Below are positions 18,104-26,537 of a DNA stretch of 64,000 nucleotides, piece after piece (the first letter of the stretch is position 1; each line of letters begins with the position of its first letter). Below the pieces are notes generated by a model. That model saw nothing but the letters and a program-made list of their open reading frames with translations. It did no database searches and was not told where the DNA came from. Both the position numbers and the translations under genes were made by a program. The DNA is from CAYRNY01 sp964425755. Lineage in GTDB: Bacteria > Chloroflexota > Anaerolineae > Aggregatilineales > Aggregatilineaceae. The stretch is from NCBI GenBank assembly GCA_964425755.1, contig CAYRNY010000013.1, forward strand, positions 100,021 through 164,020. The letters are read 5' to 3'.

Positions 18104-19774
18104 TCAACCGGTACTGACATCCCCACAGAGATGCACGTTCAGGCCCAGCGTGGCGAACATGGCAGCTTTGGCGGCTAACGCCCTGTCGGCGGCTTCATCC
18201 GAAGGGGCGTAGGCGATGTTCAGGTGATTCGCTTTGTGGCGCGCCATCATCTGATCGCGCGTGACGCCGTGTAACACCGTGTGCATGATCGGCCACTGCG
18301 GCGTGGTCGACTGCCAGCGGCGCTCGGTTTCTTCGCGCGGTAGGTGTACCACGCTTGCGCGGCCCAGATCCATGTGCAACGCGTCGCCCATGACATACAC
18401 GCGGCTCCACACGATCGCGCCCGGCTTGCTGATGCCCTTCATCGTGCTGCCGCCCAGCGGGAAGTACATCGGCGGCTGGCGCTCGCCGACCGTCCCGGCG
18501 TAGCCGTCGATGAAATGGGAGGCGGGAGCCGCGCCGGAGATCTCAAAGACCCACACGAAATCGTCGACCGTACCACCGAGTCCGTCCGGGCCGCTGTAGT
18601 GTTCGCCCCAGCGCAGATCGTGCAGGGTTGTCGCGGGATCGAAGCCCATCGCGTTCCACACGCGGTTGGTCACCAGCGCGTCGAGTCCGGCGCACTCGTC
18701 CACTTCGTTGAAGTGCGGCAAGGCCGCATCCGGGTATAACTCCGCGCCGGTTTGCGCGTGATAGGCCGGCGGGCGCTCAACGTTGTTGAGCAACCCTTCA
18801 ACCAGGTCCGAGGCTGGGACCATGTCTTTAAGCCCCTGCTGGTACTGGATGCCGATCGTCGCGCAGCCGAAGTCGTCCGCGATGCGCAGCGCAGCGATGT
18901 ACATCTTGCACTGCTGCAGAATCTGCGCCTCGGTGAGATCGGTGGCTTCGTCCGGGCCGGTCTTGAACGTCATGCCCCGGGCGACCAGCCAGTCGTAGAC
19001 CGCCTGCGCTTCCGCGTCGGTGACCTCGCGCATCGTTGCGACCAGCGCGGACTGACTCAGGCGTTCCTTATACACGCCGGTGGGGTTGAGCAGTTCGTCG
19101 TCGATGATAGCGTTGTACATGCCCATGCAGCCTTCATCGAAGACGCCCATGATCGCCTTTTCGTGACGGAGCTGGGCCGCGAGCGCCTCACCGAGCGCGC
19201 GTTCGTTGGCGGGCAGCCTGTCCGGTACCAGGTCGCGCACGTGGGCGCTGTCGTGGTCGATCCGGCCTTCGCGGATCCATTGGCGGATGCCGTTGAGGAA
19301 GAAATCGTCGTCGAAATCTTTGCTCCAGATCGTGCTGTACTTGACGCCCATTTTAGTCAGCGAACCGTTGAGGTTGAGCATCCCCACCAGGCCGGGCCAC
19401 TGGCCGGACCAGTTGGCAACCGTCAGGATCGGGCCGCGATGGTCGCGCAGGCCGTGCAGGACGTGGTGGCTGTATTGCCACACGGCCTCGGCGACGATCA
19501 ACTTGGCATCGCGGGGGATGGATTTGAAGACCTCCATGCCGTGTTTCTGGCTCTTGATGAAGCCGTGTTTCTCGACCGGATCGTAGGCATGGCCGCGCTT
19601 GACGGTGATCCCTTCACGCGCGAAAGCCGCGATCACGGCTTGCTCCATCGCTTCCTGGGCGGGCCAGCACATCTGGTTCGCCGATAGGCGGAGATCGCCG
19701 CTGGCGATCAAGATCGCTTCGTTGTCAGCGATCGGTTCGGGTGATGTTGGGGTGGGTAATGTGTATGGGGACAT
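18104..19774 (-). CDS. fucI: L-fucose isomerase family protein (ketol isomerase)
   Basis: 556 residues from the ATG at 19774, which has GGAGGA upstream; the 63 residues of open frame before it lack a ribosome site. Sequence follows the FucI/AraA-type isomerases: D-E-G-C-M-G-M-Y-N-A holds the metal-binding Glu, G-I-Q-Y-Q-Q-G-L-K-D follows, and the C-terminal region has H-T-V-L-H-G-V-T-R-D-Q-M-M-A-R-H-K-A-N-H with candidate metal and substrate histidines. It would open and isomerise L-fucose (or D-arabinose/L-rhamnose-like sugars) to the ketose. Last gene of the minus-strand aldolase/AOR group, which supports a deoxysugar substrate. Family assignment is good; exact sugar unproven. Confidence 0.82.
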   Translation of the reverse strand: MSPYTLPTPTSPEPIADNEAILIASGDLRLSANQMCWPAQEAMEQAVIAAFAREGITVKRGHAYDPVEKHGFIKSQKHGMEVFKSIPRDAKLIVAEAVWQYSHHVLHGLRDHRGPILTVANWSGQWPGLVGMLNLNGSLTKMGVKYSTIWSKDFDDDFFLNGIRQWIREGRIDHDSAHVRDLVPDRLPANERALGEALAAQLRHEKAIMGVFDEGCMGMYNAIIDDELLNPTGVYKERLSQSALVATMREVTDAEAQAVYDWLVARGMTFKTGPDEATDLTEAQILQQCKMYIAALRIADDFGCATIGIQYQQGLKDMVPASDLVEGLLNNVERPPAYHAQTGAELYPDAALPHFNEVDECAGLDALVTNRVWNAMGFDPATTLHDLRWGEHYSGPDGLGGTVDDFVWVFEISGAAPASHFIDGYAGTVGERQPPMYFPLGGSTMKGISKPGAIVWSRVYVMGDALHMDLGRASVVHLPREETERRWQSTTPQWPIMHTVLHGVTRDQMMARHKANHLNIAYAPSDEAADRALAAKAAMFATLGLNVHLCGDVSTG

Positions 19775-19959
19775 AAGAATCTTCCTCCAAAATGCGACAT
19801 AAAACACGTGGCAAAAGGATGATGCACTACGCTGATCATAGCGTAACATGTTTTCGGGCGCTGCAGTACAGGGGCGAGGGGCGATGGGTGCGGGGGAAGG
19901 GGCTGTAGATGCCGACCGCACCGGGACTGTGATCCGCCGGTGCGGCTGGCGTGCCCGGT

Positions 19960-21246
19960 TCATGCGAGCGAGAAAGCGGCTTCCAGATCGCGGATCTCGT
20001 CCGGCCCGATGGGTATCAGCGAGCCGATGTCGCCGGTATCGATGAGCGACTTTGCGGTGAATTCCGCCACTTCCAGCCGGTCAAATGCCTGCAGAATATG
20101 GTGCCCCACGGTGATGATGCAGTCGTTCTGAATCAGCGCCACCGGGACCCGTTCGGAGACGGTCTCCGCGATGCGCTCCGGGTCGGTGTACTGCATTCCG
20201 TGCGGGACCAGGGGGATGTCGCGCAGCATGATGTAGCTTTCAGGGATCGTTTTGGTGTCGAAGGGTGTTGTGGTGATCGCGTAGGCCGAAGCACAGGGCG
20301 ATTGGGCCATGATCACGCAGTTGATATCCGGGTGGCGGTCATAGATCGCGCGGTGGAGACGGAAGGACCGGCTAGGGAGTTTGCCCTTCTCGCGCTGGTT
20401 ATCGCGCACCAGCACGATATCTTCGATCGCCAGGGAACGGCGATCCATCCCGGTCGGCGTGATCAAGAAACTGGCGTCATCCACACGTGTGGAGACCACG
20501 CCTTCCGTGCTGATCATCAACTGGCGGTCATAGGCGCGGTGCACGATCGCGACAATTTGCCGGCGCAGTTCGCGCTCGTGGCTGGAGTGGGCGTCAGGCG
20601 TGAACTCCGGCAGAAAATGGTGCTTGCGGTCGAACGGCGCGAGCTGTTCGTCGGTCAAGACGTTCACCGTGCCCATACGCTTGGCGCGCAGCAGCGTGCG
20701 GGCGCAGAAGTCCAGCGTTTCGAGACGCTGGAACGCTTCGAGCAGGTCCTCGCCGCCGGTGGCGATGCCGTGATTTTCCAGCAGCACGACGTTGAAGCCT
20801 TGCGCGAAGGTCGCCGCGATGTTCTCGCCGAGTTGCTCGCTGCCCGGTAGTGCATAGGGCGCGTAGCCGACCGGCCCGCAAACGCGCTGTGCCTGCGGGA
20901 TGATGTGGGTGTTCGGCACGATGCGCGCAATGCTGAACGACACCAGCGCCGGCGGATGCGCGTGCACGATGGCTTTCAGGTCGGGCCGCTGGCGATAGAT
21001 CGCCTGGTGGAACGGGAGTTCCGACGATGGGCGATGCGGTCCGCTGGCCGTGCCGTCAGGCGCGACACGGATGATATCCTGCGCGGTTAGTGTCCCTTTG
21101 TCGATGCCTGCCGGTGTGATCCAGATATCGCCGTTGGTGTCTTTGATCGAGAGATTGCCGCCGGACAGCGTCGTCATGCCGTTATCGTAGATGCGCTTCA
21201 TGATCGTGACGAGTTGCTGGCGTGGGGGTAACAGGTGAAATTGCAT
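19960..21246 (-). CDS. Tandem class II aldolase/adducin protein with a degenerate second domain
   Basis: 428 residues from the ATG at 21246; the better AAGGAG lies 26 nt upstream, so the start is uncertain. Domain 1 (about 8-195) has the complete L-fuculose-phosphate aldolase set: S-G-G-N-L-S (28-33), E76, zinc ligands H95 and H97 in H-A-H-P-P, and H159 in E-N-H-G. Domain 2 (about 223-405) has the same fold signature but S-T-E-G-V-V-S, no Glu in P-S-R-S-F, M-A-Q-S-P at 313-317 and Q-N-D-C at 373-376, so every metal ligand is gone. Probably one active and one structural or regulatory half. Domain 1 may cleave a ketose phosphate to DHAP and an aldehyde. Confidence 0.85.
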   Translation of the reverse strand: MQFHLLPPRQQLVTIMKRIYDNGMTTLSGGNLSIKDTNGDIWITPAGIDKGTLTAQDIIRVAPDGTASGPHRPSSELPFHQAIYRQRPDLKAIVHAHPPALVSFSIARIVPNTHIIPQAQRVCGPVGYAPYALPGSEQLGENIAATFAQGFNVVLLENHGIATGGEDLLEAFQRLETLDFCARTLLRAKRMGTVNVLTDEQLAPFDRKHHFLPEFTPDAHSSHERELRRQIVAIVHRAYDRQLMISTEGVVSTRVDDASFLITPTGMDRRSLAIEDIVLVRDNQREKGKLPSRSFRLHRAIYDRHPDINCVIMAQSPCASAYAITTTPFDTKTIPESYIMLRDIPLVPHGMQYTDPERIAETVSERVPVALIQNDCIITVGHHILQAFDRLEVAEFTAKSLIDTGDIGSLIPIGPDEIRDLEAAFSLA

Positions 21247-21416
21247 GGTTCCACAGCGCGGTTGTCCGCGTTCTCCTTGTCTCATTGCGCACCGGTTGTG
21301 CGATGGGCGCGATACATGGTGAGGGGGCGCAGCGTGTCGCCCCCCATGGTAGTCTATTTTGATTGTATCCAGCCGGGCGTCGAATGCCCACTTGATCACG
21401 GGTGAGACGTTAGCGG

Positions 21417-21707
21417 TCAGCCGCCGTACGTCGGCGGGATCAGGAACACGTCGTTCGCCTGGTCAACTGGTGTATCGACCCCTTGCAGGAAGTCAATGTG
21501 CCGCCCGTCAATGAGCATCTGAATCCCCGGGGCGAGGTCGCCGTCTTCGGTCACAATGCGCGCGCCGAGTTCGGGCGCGGCCTGCTGGATGGCGCGGAAG
21601 AGATCGCGTACCGTCGCGCCGTGCGGCACGTCAACCGTGATCGCGCTACTTCCGGCGATCTGCCGAAGTTGCGCCGAAAGCCTGATCGTTTTCGTTGTCG
21701 CGTCCAT
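21417..21707 (-). CDS. MoaD/ThiS-family ubiquitin-like sulfur carrier
   Basis: 96 residues with a beta-grasp pattern (V-D-V-P-H-G-A-T-V-R-D-L-F, then D-V-F-L-I-P-P-T-Y-G-G) and the Gly-Gly C-terminus that is adenylated and thiocarboxylated in this family. It is downstream of the tungsten-type AOR and a class II aldolase. AOR genes are often accompanied by a dedicated MoaD-like gene, so a role in pterin dithiolene synthesis is likely. Confidence 0.85.
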   Translation of the reverse strand: MDATTKTIRLSAQLRQIAGSSAITVDVPHGATVRDLFRAIQQAAPELGARIVTEDGDLAPGIQMLIDGRHIDFLQGVDTPVDQANDVFLIPPTYGG

Positions 21708-21743
21708 GTCCGGCCTCGTGCTGGTTGCTGCTGGTGGCCTAGC

Positions 21744-22355
21744 CTACCAGTTGGTGTACGATTCACTCATGCGGCGATATTCGATCATCTCTTCACCGAG
21801 TTCCTTGGCGTAGAAGATGATCTCGCTGGCCTCTTCCAGCGCGTCCGTCCACTGGAACGCCTCGTCGAGTGTCTGGCCGATCGCAAAGCTGCCGTGCCCG
21901 CGCAGGAACACGATCTTGTACGACACCAGCGCTTCGGCGATCGCGTTCGCCATCTGCTTGGTGCCCGACGCAAACTCGACCGACACGACCGGCACCTTCT
22001 TCAGCAGGTACGATCCCTCGTTGTCGATCGGCACGATCTCGTCACGCGCCAGCGAGAGCGCGATCGACCGGCGGGGATGCGCGTGCACCACGGCCAGGGC
22101 CGGGGTCGCCTTGTAGATCGCGCGGTGCACAATCAGTTCGGTCGAGGCCAGCGCCACGCCGCTGTCGTTCTTGTCCAGCCCGGTCTCGATGATGTCGTGC
22201 GGCTTGAGCCGCCCCAGCATTGCGCCGCGCCGCTTGATCAGAATCCGGTCGCCGAAGCGCACGCTGATATTGCCCCCGTGCGACGACACCAGATTGTGCA
22301 CATACATATCGCGCCCGATATCACGGAACATCTCATAAACGCGTTCGTCAACCAT
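21744..22355 (-). CDS. Class II aldolase (L-fuculose/L-rhamnulose-phosphate aldolase type)
   Basis: 203 residues, single domain, standard FucA length. Motifs are complete: S-H-G-G-N-I-S at 25-31, E73, H-A-H-P at 91-94 and H154 in R-G-H-G. It should cleave a ketose 1-phosphate retro-aldolically to DHAP and lactaldehyde, or act on a related substrate. The start shares one base with the AOR stop (TGATG), so the two are translationally coupled, which suggests that the aldehyde made here is the substrate of the AOR. Confidence 0.88.
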   Translation of the reverse strand: MVDERVYEMFRDIGRDMYVHNLVSSHGGNISVRFGDRILIKRRGAMLGRLKPHDIIETGLDKNDSGVALASTELIVHRAIYKATPALAVVHAHPRRSIALSLARDEIVPIDNEGSYLLKKVPVVSVEFASGTKQMANAIAEALVSYKIVFLRGHGSFAIGQTLDEAFQWTDALEEASEIIFYAKELGEEMIEYRRMSESYTNW

Positions 22356-24145
22356 CAGACTACCTCGCCAATGAACTCAGCCATACCCAGGTCTTCGAGC
22401 TTCTCGCGCCTGGGGACGCCGTTTTCGTCCCAGCCCCGGCCCCGGTAATACTCTTGCAGCATCGGTTCCAGGTGCACAACCCAGCCCTCACTCGCGCCGG
22501 TGGCGGGATCGTTGAGCAGGCGCGGCGGCAACGTGTCGTCGTCTTTGGTGAAGCCCTCACGTAAATTATACAACCGTTCCATGTTCCAGATGCGCTCGCC
22601 GGCCCTGAGTAGTTCTCCGGTGGGGTAATTGATGCCGGTGAGCGCGGTCAGTGCGCGGGCGAAGTATTCGTCGGCGATGGCAATGTTGGCGAACTTGCAC
22701 GCGACGATCGAGTCCAGCATGGCCGAGCCGTGCTGGTTCAGGATCACGTAGCTGGCTTTGCCCTGGATCTGCAGCCGGTCGATCAATTTCGGCAGGCCGA
22801 GCGCTTCTTGGCCGAGCATGTTGCCGCGCATGTGGCACGCGCCCCGGTTACTGGTGGCGAAAAGTAACCCCTGACCCTGCATGCCGCGCGGGTCGTAGGC
22901 CGGCATCTCAAGCCCTTTGACGCTCATCGACAGTTCGGGCGCGCCGTACTTGGCCGCCAGCCGTGCGCTACCTTCGGCCAGTTCATCGCCCACATCACGG
23001 CGATAGCCGATATCCTCAACCGTCTTAACCAGCAGGTCCGCGCGCCCGAAGCGCAGGTCACTGTCGAGCAGGCCGCGCTCGGTCAGTTCCATCGCGCAGG
23101 CGATCGTCGATCCAGCGGAGATCGTGTCCAGGCCGAGGTCGTTGCACATGTAGTTCGCTTCGGCGATAGCTTCGAGGTCGTCCACGCCGCAACTCGCGCC
23201 GAAAGCCCAGGCGGTTTCGTATTCCGGTCCCTCGCCTTCCTTGTTGCGCGTTTTGGTCACACGGGTGCAGGCGATCGGACAGGCCCAGCAGGCATCGTTG
23301 CTGACGAGAATCTGCTCGGTGATCGCCTCGCCGCTGATCGCTTCGGCGTGCTCAAAGTGTGTCTGCTGGAAGTTAAACGTCGGCAGCACGCCCATGCTGT
23401 TGAGGATGTTCATTACCACCGGCGTGCCAAACTCCGGCAGCGCCTGCGATGTGACGGGGTTGGCTTTGAGCATCTTGGTGGCTTCGTACTGCACGAACTT
23501 GAAGCGCTCGCGGTCGTCGAACGCGACGCGCTGGTTACCCTCGACCACGATCGCTTTCAGGTTCTTGCTGCCCATCACCGCGCCGGGACCGCCCCGCGCC
23601 GCAGCGCGCGAGACGTCGTTCATGATCGCGGCGAAGCGGACCAGGTTTTCTCCCGCCGGGCCGATGCACAAGACATTACGCTTGTTTTTGTTCTGGCCCA
23701 ATGCCTCGGATGCTTCCGAGACGGTCATGCCCCACAGGTGCGTGGCGTCTTTGATCGCGACATCGTCCGGGGTAAGTTCGATGTAGACCGGTTTCGGGGC
23801 TTTGCCCTTGATGATCATCAGGTCGTACCCGGCACGTTTGAAACGCATGCCCCAGGTGCCGCCGGAATTGGCGTCCAGCACTGTGCCGGTGAGGGGGGAC
23901 TTGGTGCTGATCGAAAAGCGGTTGCTGGTTTGGAAGCCGGTTCCCGTCAGGGGGCCGGTCGCGATGATCAGCACGTTTTCCGGTGCCAGCGGGTCGACCT
24001 CCGGGCCGACAAGATCCCACAGCAGCCGCGCGCCCAGCCCGCGCCCGCCCAGGTATTGCCGGGCGAGTTCCATGTCCAACGTGCCGGTTTCGATCTGCCC
24101 GGTAGGGAGATCAATGGTCAGGGTTTTGCCCATCCAGCCGTTCAT
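22355..24145 (-). CDS. aor: Aldehyde ferredoxin oxidoreductase (tungsten AOR family)
   Basis: 596 residues, usual AOR length. The N-terminal domain has L-G-G-R-G-L-G (32-38) and the tungstopterin-binding N-R-F-S-I-S-T-K-S-P-L-T-G (75-87). The [4Fe-4S] ligands C286, C289 and C293 lie in C-W-A-C-P-I-A-C, followed by G-P-E-Y-E (306-310), the conserved acidic active-site segment. It oxidises aldehydes to acids, reducing ferredoxin or a similar carrier. First gene of the operon aor-aldolase-moaD-like-tandem aldolase-fucI. The coupled aldolase and nearby lut genes make lactaldehyde the best guess for substrate. The electron acceptor is not encoded here. Confidence 0.92.
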   Translation of the reverse strand: MNGWMGKTLTIDLPTGQIETGTLDMELARQYLGGRGLGARLLWDLVGPEVDPLAPENVLIIATGPLTGTGFQTSNRFSISTKSPLTGTVLDANSGGTWGMRFKRAGYDLMIIKGKAPKPVYIELTPDDVAIKDATHLWGMTVSEASEALGQNKNKRNVLCIGPAGENLVRFAAIMNDVSRAAARGGPGAVMGSKNLKAIVVEGNQRVAFDDRERFKFVQYEATKMLKANPVTSQALPEFGTPVVMNILNSMGVLPTFNFQQTHFEHAEAISGEAITEQILVSNDACWACPIACTRVTKTRNKEGEGPEYETAWAFGASCGVDDLEAIAEANYMCNDLGLDTISAGSTIACAMELTERGLLDSDLRFGRADLLVKTVEDIGYRRDVGDELAEGSARLAAKYGAPELSMSVKGLEMPAYDPRGMQGQGLLFATSNRGACHMRGNMLGQEALGLPKLIDRLQIQGKASYVILNQHGSAMLDSIVACKFANIAIADEYFARALTALTGINYPTGELLRAGERIWNMERLYNLREGFTKDDDTLPPRLLNDPATGASEGWVVHLEPMLQEYYRGRGWDENGVPRREKLEDLGMAEFIGEVV

Positions 24146-24502
24146 GTAGCATTCCTCTCGGTAAACTCAAGCAGTCTTGCGCGTTATAAAAATGAAATAT
24201 CCCGTACAGCATGCACACGCCGGGATATCGTAACGGGGTAATTGGCAGATTGTTTCACGTACTTGCCGTCGCCGCGTCCATCGGTCGCCCATCCGGGCTT
24301 GCGGCCCGGTTCGGCGGCCAGCATGCCACACTTGAACATAACAGGTTTGCTTTCCCTAAAACACGTGACAAAGAATATAATTTACTTTCGTTTGCTTTTG
24401 TTTTACTTCAGAATACATCAGCGACAAAAGGATGTCAATCACGCATGACATAAAGAAGCCGAAATGGTGTTGTTCGGCAGGGTGACACAACCAGAACGGG
24501 AT
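24146..24502. promoter_or_regulatory. Upstream region of the aor operon with DeoR-like direct repeats
   Basis: An unusually AT-rich patch (about 24340-24430) in GC-rich surroundings holds two 10-bp direct repeats, CTTTCGTTTG (24385-24394) and CTTTTGTTTT (24395-24404), with TTTA before and ACTTC after. TTTC-G-TTT direct repeats of one helical turn are the kind of operator used by DeoR-family repressors, and a DeoR gene is directly upstream. No gene is seen here. The aor promoter must lie here on the minus strand; I could not fix its -35/-10. Confidence 0.45.
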
Positions 24503-25294
24503 TCATGACGTGGTGGGGACCGTGTCGACCTGTATCCCTTGCGCGCGGCATAGCGCGAGGGCTTCTTCAGGCGCATGCGTGGTCGTGATGATATGCTGGA
24601 GTTCCGCCGCCGGTATGATCGTATACGGCGCGACATTGTCCCATTTGCTGCTGTCGACGAGCAGCACGATCGTCAGGCAGCGGGAAAGTAACGCCTGTTT
24701 CATCTTCATTTCATCGGGATCGACTTCGGTCGCACCGATGGTACCGGTGATCCCGCGGCTGCTGAAGAACCCGATATTCAAGTTTACGTCAGGCAGGTTA
24801 TCCGGCGGCCCGACGACCGAGATCGAGTCACGGCGCAGCCGCCCGCCGGGCAGCAAAACGCGGACTTGCCGCGTGCCGGTGTTTAAGAAACTCTGCGCCA
24901 CCATCAGCCCGTTTGTGACGACGGTGAGTTTATCAAACGCCTTGAGGTAAGGGGCCAACGCGTAGACGGTGGTGCTCGAATCCAGCGCGATGCTGTACCC
25001 ATCCTGAACCAGCGCTGCGGCGTACTCCGCGATGGCGTTTTTCTCGCGGCGTTTTTTCATCAGCCGCGTGTTGAACGAAAGCTCAGGCAAGCTGGCCGGA
25101 CCGCCCCGGTACACCGCGCCGCCATACGTGCGTTCGATCACGCCGCGTGCCTCTAGCGCGCGCAAATCCTGGCGGATCGTCACCTCGCTGACGTGCATCA
25201 GCTCGCTCAGTGTTTTGACGGTCACACGCCCGTTTTGTTGCAGTCGTTCGAGGATCGCGCGCCGGCGTTCTTCCAGAAACAAGCTGTCACCCAT
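24503..25294 (-). CDS. DeoR-family transcriptional repressor
   Basis: 263 residues from the ATG at 25294 (GGAG upstream); the in-frame extension to 25516 crosses repeat sequence and is rejected. The N-terminal winged helix contains R-R-A-I-L-E-R-L-Q-Q-N-G-R-V and V-S-E-V-T-I-R-Q-D-L-R-A-L-E (about 8-50). The C-terminal sugar-phosphate sensor domain is of the DeoRC type (D-S-S-T-T-V-Y-A-L-A, V-V-T-N-G-L). Such regulators respond to phosphorylated sugars. It lies between the aor operon and lutABC, both of which have repeats that could be its operators, so it is the probable local regulator. Confidence 0.9.
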   Translation of the reverse strand: MGDSLFLEERRRAILERLQQNGRVTVKTLSELMHVSEVTIRQDLRALEARGVIERTYGGAVYRGGPASLPELSFNTRLMKKRREKNAIAEYAAALVQDGYSIALDSSTTVYALAPYLKAFDKLTVVTNGLMVAQSFLNTGTRQVRVLLPGGRLRRDSISVVGPPDNLPDVNLNIGFFSSRGITGTIGATEVDPDEMKMKQALLSRCLTIVLLVDSSKWDNVAPYTIIPAAELQHIITTTHAPEEALALCRAQGIQVDTVPTTS

Positions 25295-25464
25295 ACCCGT
25301 GCTCCAGCGTGTGCAATACGTGTCATGTAGGCGCGCGAGCGCAGCGCGCCACGTAACTCTACTGCATTTTGCAGTCTCCTGCACATTTCGCGGGGGTGAT
25401 GGCAGGGCAAACGCATCAAACCAGGGCGTGTGTTGGGGCGCGGGGGAGCGTCCCCGCCGGTGGC

Positions 25465-25550
25465 GGCGGCACCTCACCCCCGTTTCGCTTCGCTCAACTT
25501 CCCCCTCTCCATTCAAAATGGAGCGGGGGTCAGGGGGTGAGGCTCTGAGC
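25465..25550. repeat. Dispersed intergenic repeat with CCCCCTCTCCAT/ATGGAGCGGGGG hairpin
   Basis: CCCCCTCTCCAT (25501-25512) faces ATGGAGCGGGGG around a short TCAAA-type loop, and the flanks read CTCACCCCCG...TTCGCTTCGCTC and CAGGGGGTGAGG. The outer arms are complementary too. I recall this style of text as recurring between genes in several Chloroflexota genomes. There is only one full copy in this window. Confidence 0.5.
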
Positions 25551-25670
25551 GAAAAAGCGCACTAGCAAGCAAGGTTTTGGAACCATCCGTGCCTGGGTGG
25601 GCTGTGTTGGATAACGCCTGGATTTTGATGCAGTCGCCCTGGGGATGATGGTCTTTTCGCGTGTGCGATT

Positions 25671-25698
25671 TTGACACCCCTGTTTTTTGCAGTAGAAT
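25671..25698 (+). promoter_or_regulatory. Sigma-70 promoter of lutABC
   Basis: TTGACA (25671-25676, perfect) and TAGAAT (25693-25698) are separated by 16 bases. The predicted start near 25705 gives a leader of about 65 nt to lutA. It is one of the best promoter matches in the window. Confidence 0.65.
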
Positions 25699-25714
25699 GA
25701 AATGAAATTAAACG
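25695..25714. promoter_or_regulatory. Candidate DeoR operator overlapping the lut -10 and start site
   Basis: GAATGAAATGAAATTAAACG overlaps the -10 and the predicted start. On the minus strand it reads as TTTCATTTCATT-like direct repeats, similar in type to CTTTCGTTTG/CTTTTGTTTT upstream of aor. A repressor bound here would block RNA polymerase. Assignment to the adjacent DeoR protein is inference. Confidence 0.4.
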
Positions 25715-25769
25715 CAAGACGCGCGTATCTTTTTCGCCTCCATAAATAACTGCTTGAGCAGGCCGTGTG

Positions 25770-26537
25770 ATGTCTTTACCAGAACGCCTCCCACCTGCCG
25801 GAAAACCGGTGTCTCTTTTCGTGACGTGCATGGTCGATGTGCTCTACCCGCAGACGGGTATGGCGGTCGTCAGGCTGCTGGAACACCTCGACATCACGGT
25901 CGATTTTCCCTACCAACAGACGTGCTGCGGCCAGCCAGGCTACAATGGCGGGTTTCGCGCCGATGCCAAACGCGTCGCCGAACAGTTTCTGCGCACGTTC
26001 GCCGAATCCGACGTGATCGTCGTCCCGTCCGGATCGTGTACGGCGATGATCCGGCACGAGTACCCGCGCCTGTTTGCCGATGATCCCGCGTGGCTGCCGC
26101 TGGCCGAGCAGGTCGCGTCGCGTACGTGGGAGTTCACCGAGTTTCTCGTGGACGGCCTCGGCGTGGCGGACCTGGGCCTCACGCTGCCGGAAGCGCACAC
26201 GTTCGCGTGCCACGATTCGTGTCACGGGCTGCGCATGCTGGGGTTAGGCCGCCAGATGCGGGCCTTGTTGGGGCACCTGGGCAACGCGACGCTCGCCGTG
26301 CTGGAGGACCACAGCGAGTGCTGCGGGTTTGGCGGGCTGTTCAGCGTCAAAATGCCGGACGTGAGCAGTGCCATGCTGGACAAGAAACTCGCGCATATTG
26401 ACGCGTGCGCTGCGGGGACGATTGTCGTGGGGGATGTGAGCTGTCTCACCCACATGAACGGCGGGCTTTCCCGGCAGCGCTCGCCCAAGCGTGTCCGGCA
26501 CGTTGCCGACGTGCTGGCGGAAGGGCTGCCCGCATGA
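25770..26537 (+). CDS. lutA: Lactate utilization protein LutA (CCG-domain iron-sulfur protein)
   Basis: 255 residues from the ATG at 25770 (a GTG directly before it is also in frame). Two cysteine-rich CCG motifs, T-C-C-G-Q-P-G-Y-N-G-G (51-61) and E-C-C-G-F-G-G-L-F-S near 188, define the LutA/YkgE/GlcF-C-like domain, which binds iron-sulfur. With LutB and LutC it forms the flavin-independent L-lactate dehydrogenase that makes pyruvate. It overlaps lutB by 4 nt (ATGA at 26534). Confidence 0.94.
   Translation: MSLPERLPPAGKPVSLFVTCMVDVLYPQTGMAVVRLLEHLDITVDFPYQQTCCGQPGYNGGFRADAKRVAEQFLRTFAESDVIVVPSGSCTAMIRHEYPRLFADDPAWLPLAEQVASRTWEFTEFLVDGLGVADLGLTLPEAHTFACHDSCHGLRMLGLGRQMRALLGHLGNATLAVLEDHSECCGFGGLFSVKMPDVSSAMLDKKLAHIDACAAGTIVVGDVSCLTHMNGGLSRQRSPKRVRHVADVLAEGLPA

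Larger units (their letters stand above)
25295..25769. other. Divergent control region deoR/lutA with a dispersed repeat
   Basis: 475 bases without a credible gene. From the deoR side it holds the deoR promoter (not located), the CCCCCTCTCC-type repeat at 25465-25550 and the lut promoter at 25671-25698. The rest shows nothing I recognise. Confidence 0.6.

Noticed and set aside
25465..25550. CRISPR or insertion sequence end.
   Set aside because: A single palindromic unit without repeats/spacers, transposase or target duplication; better described as a dispersed intergenic hairpin.
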